Part shown: positions 60,898 to 64,000 of the stretch, in pieces | Numbering within the stretch: position 1 is the stretch's first letter | Layout of the letters: each line of letters opens with the position of its first letter | Assembly (NCBI GenBank): GCA_028284265.1 | Contig: JANQRZ010000004.1 | Coordinates: forward strand, 186,001-250,000 | DNA length: 64,000 nucleotides | Direction: 5' to 3' | Origin: Rhodothermales bacterium | Lineage (GTDB): Bacteria > Bacteroidota > Rhodothermia > Rhodothermales > JANQRZ01 | Position numbers and translations under genes: made by a program | Notes under the pieces: model-generated | Database searches by the model: none | Seen by the model: only the letters and a program-made list of their open reading frames with translations | Told to the model about the DNA's origin: nothing

Positions 60898-60951
60898 AGG
60901 CCCAGTGTGTTGAGGTGGGACGGCCTTGGTAGGGTGAAGGATACAAGAGAC

Positions 60952-60994
60952 GAGGGGAAGGCGGCAGCAAAAAGATCACTTCCACCTTCCCCTC
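60952..60994 (-). terminator. hairpin between T9SS protein and sugar porter
   Basis: A 10-bp perfect stem (GAGGGGAAGG / CCTTCCCCTC) with a 23-nt loop in the 136-nt gap. Only a weak T-run follows on the minus strand. It may reduce read-through from the binding-protein gene into the transporter genes. Confidence 0.5.
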
Positions 60995-61033
60995 TCTCTT
61001 CGGTCATGCAGAGGCTAGTCTGTCATGCGGAGA

Positions 61034-62749
61034 CTAGCGCACGAGCGTCAGGCTTCCTGTCTTGGCCTGATCGCCAGCGGTGAGCTTCCAGACGTAGAGG
61101 CCACTCGCCAGGTCCTGCCCGTCGAAGCGTGCCTCGTGCTGGCCAGCTTCCACGGTGCCGTCCACCAGCACGGCGACCTCGCGGCCCATCACGTCGTAGA
61201 CGACGAGTTGCACGTCCGTCGCGGCTTCCACGGCGAACGGAATCGTCGCGGAGCGGCTGAACGGGTTCGGGTACGCGGCGTCCACCGTCAGCGCACGGGC
61301 GGCAGCGGTCTGCGGTGCAGCCGTGCCAGCGCCAACGAACTCGAGGTCATCCCAGAAGTACGTGTCTTCCGTTTTCGACGGAGGACCGGGGCACTGGAAG
61401 TCGAAAAAGATCGACGCCTTGTTGTACGTGCTTGCGAAGTTCAGCGGTGCGGTGCCGGGCGACTCATTGCTGAAGTCGTAGACCAGCGTCTCCCACGCAC
61501 CGGCGACCGTCGTGAGCTCGTCAGTCTCGACGCTGATCGTGGGATCGTCGAACTTCTCGACCTTGAGCTTGACCGAGATACCCGCCGCCGGTGACCAGAC
61601 GCGCACGCTCATGCTTGTCTCGCCCGGAGCAAACGGGATCGGGTTAGCGAAGCCGCTGGCGTTGGCGACGGTGGTACCAGCGAAGCACTCGGCACCGAGC
61701 GTGCGGATGGACTGCACCACCATGTTGCCTCCACGACCAGCAGGGTCGGCAACGATCGAAGAGGAGTTGCCGCCGAAGTCGACGAGTTCGTAGTCGATCC
61801 CATCATCAAACGTGATCGGCAGGTCGATGGTAGACGGCTCGCCTTCTTTCTCGAAGGTGAAGCTGTCCGAGGCGATCTGCTCTCCGCCCATCGAGACCGC
61901 GAGGATCAGCGTGTAGGTACCCTGTGGAGCGAGGCCCGGCACGTTGCTTGTGAAGGTGATCGGTCCGCGCGTTGCACCCGCCGGGATCGGTACGGTCTGC
62001 GGGCCTTGGACCGGGCCAAACGAGCCGCCACTGGGGAGGATCGCATCGATCCGCGCCGAGACGATCTTCGTAGCGTCCGTCGTGTTGGTGAGCGAAACGG
62101 AGTAGGAGATCGAGCCGCCCGTGAAAGGAATGACGGTCGAGCCGACGGGGTCGAGGGTGACTTCTACGTCATCCGGGATATCACCGAAGGTGAGGTCATC
62201 CCAGAGGTACGTGTCTTCCGTTGTGGACGGAGGACCGGGGCACTGGAAGTCGAAAAAGATCGATGCCTTGTTGTACGTGTTCGCGAAGTTGATCGCCGCG
62301 GTGCCCGGTGACTCGTTGGAGAAGTCGTAGACCAGCGTCTCCCAGCCACCGGCGACCGTCGTGAGTTCGTCGGTTTCGACGCTGATCGTGGGATCGTCGA
62401 ACTTCTCGACCTTGAGCTTGACCGAGACGCCCGCTGCTGGCGACCACACGCGGACGTTCATGAAGGTCTCGCCCGGAGCGAACGGGATGGGCGACGTGAA
62501 GCCGCTGGCGTTGGCGACCGTGGTGCCAGCGAAGCACTCGGCACCGAGCGTACGGATGGACTGAACGACCGTGTTGCTGGCGTCGTCAGGGTCGGCGATG
62601 AGCGAGGAGGAATTGCCGCCGAAGTCCACGAGTTCGTAGTCGATGGCAGCCTCGAAGTCCACTGGCAGGCTGATCTGCGCGTGCGACAGCGGAGCCATCA
62701 GCACAAACGCGGCCAGCGCGCATAGGGTAGTGAATAAGTTGTTCTTCAT
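61034..62749 (-). CDS. T9SS-sorted secreted protein with duplicated carbohydrate-binding-like module
   Basis: A 571-residue protein started at MKNNLFTTLCALAAFVLMAPLSHAQ (signal peptide). Module 1 (~25-190) and module 2 (~308-470) are near-identical jelly rolls (DYELVDFGGNSSS, AECFAGTTVANASGF, VKLKVEKFDDPTISVETDELTT, FFDFQCPGPPS). An Ig-like spacer (~195-300) separates them. The C-terminus (~488-571) is a type IX sorting domain with AAYPNPF and LVVYDVMGREVAVL. No catalytic residues are recognised. It is probably displayed on the surface, binding glucan through two sites. Confidence 0.82.
   Translation of the reverse strand: MKNNLFTTLCALAAFVLMAPLSHAQISLPVDFEAAIDYELVDFGGNSSSLIADPDDASNTVVQSIRTLGAECFAGTTVANASGFTSPIPFAPGETFMNVRVWSPAAGVSVKLKVEKFDDPTISVETDELTTVAGGWETLVYDFSNESPGTAAINFANTYNKASIFFDFQCPGPPSTTEDTYLWDDLTFGDIPDDVEVTLDPVGSTVIPFTGGSISYSVSLTNTTDATKIVSARIDAILPSGGSFGPVQGPQTVPIPAGATRGPITFTSNVPGLAPQGTYTLILAVSMGGEQIASDSFTFEKEGEPSTIDLPITFDDGIDYELVDFGGNSSSIVADPAGRGGNMVVQSIRTLGAECFAGTTVANASGFANPIPFAPGETSMSVRVWSPAAGISVKLKVEKFDDPTISVETDELTTVAGAWETLVYDFSNESPGTAPLNFASTYNKASIFFDFQCPGPPSKTEDTYFWDDLEFVGAGTAAPQTAAARALTVDAAYPNPFSRSATIPFAVEAATDVQLVVYDVMGREVAVLVDGTVEAGQHEARFDGQDLASGLYVWKLTAGDQAKTGSLTLVR
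61343..61798 (-). repeat. intragenic repeat encoding module 2
   Basis: About 456 nt, very similar (about 87% by eye) to 62192-62644, with one 3-nt length difference. Most changes are in third codon positions. It reflects a duplication of a ~150-residue module within the T9SS gene. Confidence 0.8.
62192..62644 (-). repeat. intragenic repeat encoding module 1
   Basis: The partner of 61343-61798. Blocks such as CGGAGGACCGGGGCACTGGA and GATCGTGGGATCGTCGAACT are unchanged between the copies. Confidence 0.8.
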
Positions 62750-62823
62750 GGTTATAACGGGTGTAGTGAGTTGGGAAGGTGCCAGCGCAGGTTGCGTGGC
62801 TTGGTGAAGGGACCTATCAGTGA

Positions 62824-62860
62824 AGCGAGAGAGGGCGGTGGGGGATGCCCCTCTCTCGCT
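62824..62860 (-). terminator. terminator of the right-edge T9SS gene
   Basis: A perfect 12-bp stem (AGCGAGAGAGGG / CCCTCTCTCGCT) with a 13-nt loop, 16 nt beyond the stop of the right-edge gene on the minus strand. It separates that gene from the next T9SS gene. Confidence 0.65.
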
Positions 62861-62876
62861 CCCGTTGTGGTGAGTC

Positions 62877-64000
62877 TTAGCGCACAAGGGTAATGCGGCC
62901 TGTCTCGACCTGCGTACCACTGACGAGGCGGTAGATGTAGACACCGCTCGGCAGGCTCGCGCCGTCGAACGTCACGCTCTGCTGACCGGCTTCCAGCGTG
63001 CCGTCCACCAGCGTAGCGACCGCGCGACCGCGCACGTCATAGACCACGAGTTGCACCTTGGCGCTCTCTTCGAGCGAGAAGGCGATCTCGGTCCGCTCGA
63101 CGAACGGGTTCGGGTAGGCTGCGACTTCGCTTGTGCGGGCAGCGGCTTCAAACGTCGGCCACGGATCGGCGTCGACGAGCGTCCACTCGGTCGAGGTGCC
63201 AGCGGCGCGACCACCCGAGGTCACGGTCACGTTTACCGCGTCAGTAGCAACTGAGGCGCTCGTGTTCGGGCCAGCGCTGATCTCGACGCTGTAGGTAGCA
63301 GTCGGAGCGGCACCCGGAACGCCGAGGGAGAAGCCGAGCGTCGGCGAGCACGTCATCGCCGGGAGGCTGCCGCTCTGGACGACGCCCGGTCCAGCGACGG
63401 AGTTGTTCCCGAGGAAGGCCTCGAAGTAGATCACACCGCTGACGGGGTTGCTCGTGTTGTTGCAGACGATGTAAGTGAAGTTAGCCGTACCGGGGGCGTT
63501 GACCGTCTGCGACTCCGGGCTTGCGTCAAGCGTGAACGGATCGAGGTCTTCCTCGACCTCGCCGAAGAACATGTCGTCCACCTCGATCTGGAACTCGTCA
63601 CCGCTCGGCAAGCCGATGGCGACGACGACCTCGAAGAGCTTGTTGAAATCGAACCCGTCGTCCGAGCCTGCGAAGACCGAGTTGTCATCGGCGAAGGCGG
63701 CCAGCGGAATCGCGACGAACTGCCACGCCCCGGCATCGCCAGTCTCGATGAGGTAGGTGGCCTGATACTCGTCCTCGGTACTTCCGTCGTAGGCACCGTT
63801 CATGTTTACGTCTTCGTGGAGGTTCAGCTCCAGCACAAGCGGCGTGTTGGTCGCATTAACGACCGGGCGGAGGTAGAACCCGATGTAGTCATTTACGCTC
63901 GTGGCGACAGTGCCGCCGCTGGGGCTGGTGATCACGAAGCCGGCGAAGGATCCGGTCTCAGCAGGGTTGAGGCCAACGGAGACGGCCTGCGTGCTGCCGC
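62877..64000 (-). CDS. T9SS-sorted carbohydrate-binding-like protein (5' end outside window)
   Basis: The frame remains open to the right edge of the window, past an internal GTG at 63935, so the start is missing; the visible codons encode about 373 residues. The N-terminal module (VSVGLNPAETGSFAGF, YIGFYLRPV, LVLELNLHEDVNMNGAYDG, FQIEVDDMFFG) is clearly homologous to that of the protein at 41099. An Ig-like domain follows, then a sorting domain with AAYPNPF, LVVYDVRGRAVATL and SGVYIYRLVSG. It is probably a secreted glucan-binding protein. The start of its transcript is beyond the window. Confidence 0.82.
   Translation of the reverse strand, partial: GSTQAVSVGLNPAETGSFAGFVITSPSGGTVATSVNDYIGFYLRPVVNATNTPLVLELNLHEDVNMNGAYDGSTEDEYQATYLIETGDAGAWQFVAIPLAAFADDNSVFAGSDDGFDFNKLFEVVVAIGLPSGDEFQIEVDDMFFGEVEEDLDPFTLDASPESQTVNAPGTANFTYIVCNNTSNPVSGVIYFEAFLGNNSVAGPGVVQSGSLPAMTCSPTLGFSLGVPGAAPTATYSVEISAGPNTSASVATDAVNVTVTSGGRAAGTSTEWTLVDADPWPTFEAAARTSEVAAYPNPFVERTEIAFSLEESAKVQLVVYDVRGRAVATLVDGTLEAGQQSVTFDGASLPSGVYIYRLVSGTQVETGRITLVR

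Overview
GC-rich (roughly 63-65% by eye) bacterial chromosome with the features of a marine member of the Rhodothermia (Rhodothermota/Bacteroidota). Three secreted proteins end in type IX secretion (Por) sorting domains with the YPNPF motif. Several intergenic regions carry Bacteroidota-type promoters (TTTG, a spacer of about 19-21 nt, then TAnnTTTG), and recognisable Shine-Dalgarno sequences are scarce. The genus cannot be named from this window. There are no insertion sequences, prophage genes, CRISPR arrays or rRNA genes; one tRNA gene (Glu, CTC) is present.

The left two thirds (1-39.7 kb) are mostly housekeeping genes. In order they are: two tandem PhoD-like phosphoesterases; tig and clpP; a LytS/LytTR two-component pair; a Spy-like periplasmic protein; an outer-membrane TonB-dependent-type receptor; tRNA-Glu; ddl-murF; and a long minus-strand run of tightly coupled genes (M16 peptidase, TPM protein, ftsX, DUF4097-like lipoprotein, GNAT, pyrC, two small membrane proteins, class V aminotransferase fold, M28 peptidase). 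These are followed by purU, an FKBP lipoprotein, an ECF sigma factor with a TPR Ser/Thr kinase, metK-ahcY, acpP-fabF and thrS.

The right third (39.9-64 kb) is one polysaccharide-utilisation region, best read as a beta-1,3-glucan (laminarin-type) locus. A LacI-family regulator precedes a perfect 20-bp palindromic operator that overlaps the -33 element of a Bacteroidota-type promoter. Downstream lie eight plus-strand genes: a T9SS-sorted binding protein, two large outer-membrane beta-barrels, two lipoproteins with carbohydrate-binding-like modules, a secreted clan GH-A glycosidase, a GH16 lipoprotein and a GH3 glucosidase without a signal peptide. Converging on them from the right are minus-strand genes for two T9SS-sorted binding proteins, a sugar-porter MFS transporter, a cytoplasmic paralogue of the GH-A enzyme, a 1173-residue GH94/GH149-type glucan phosphorylase and a GPH-type symporter.

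The proposed flow is: glucan is bound and cut at the surface, oligosaccharides cross the outer membrane through the barrels, MFS proteins carry them inward, and cytoplasmic GH-A, GH3 and phosphorylase finish them to glucose and glucose-1-phosphate. No SusC/SusD pair is present in the locus, which makes the two unrecognised barrels the most interesting candidates for a new glycan-uptake route.
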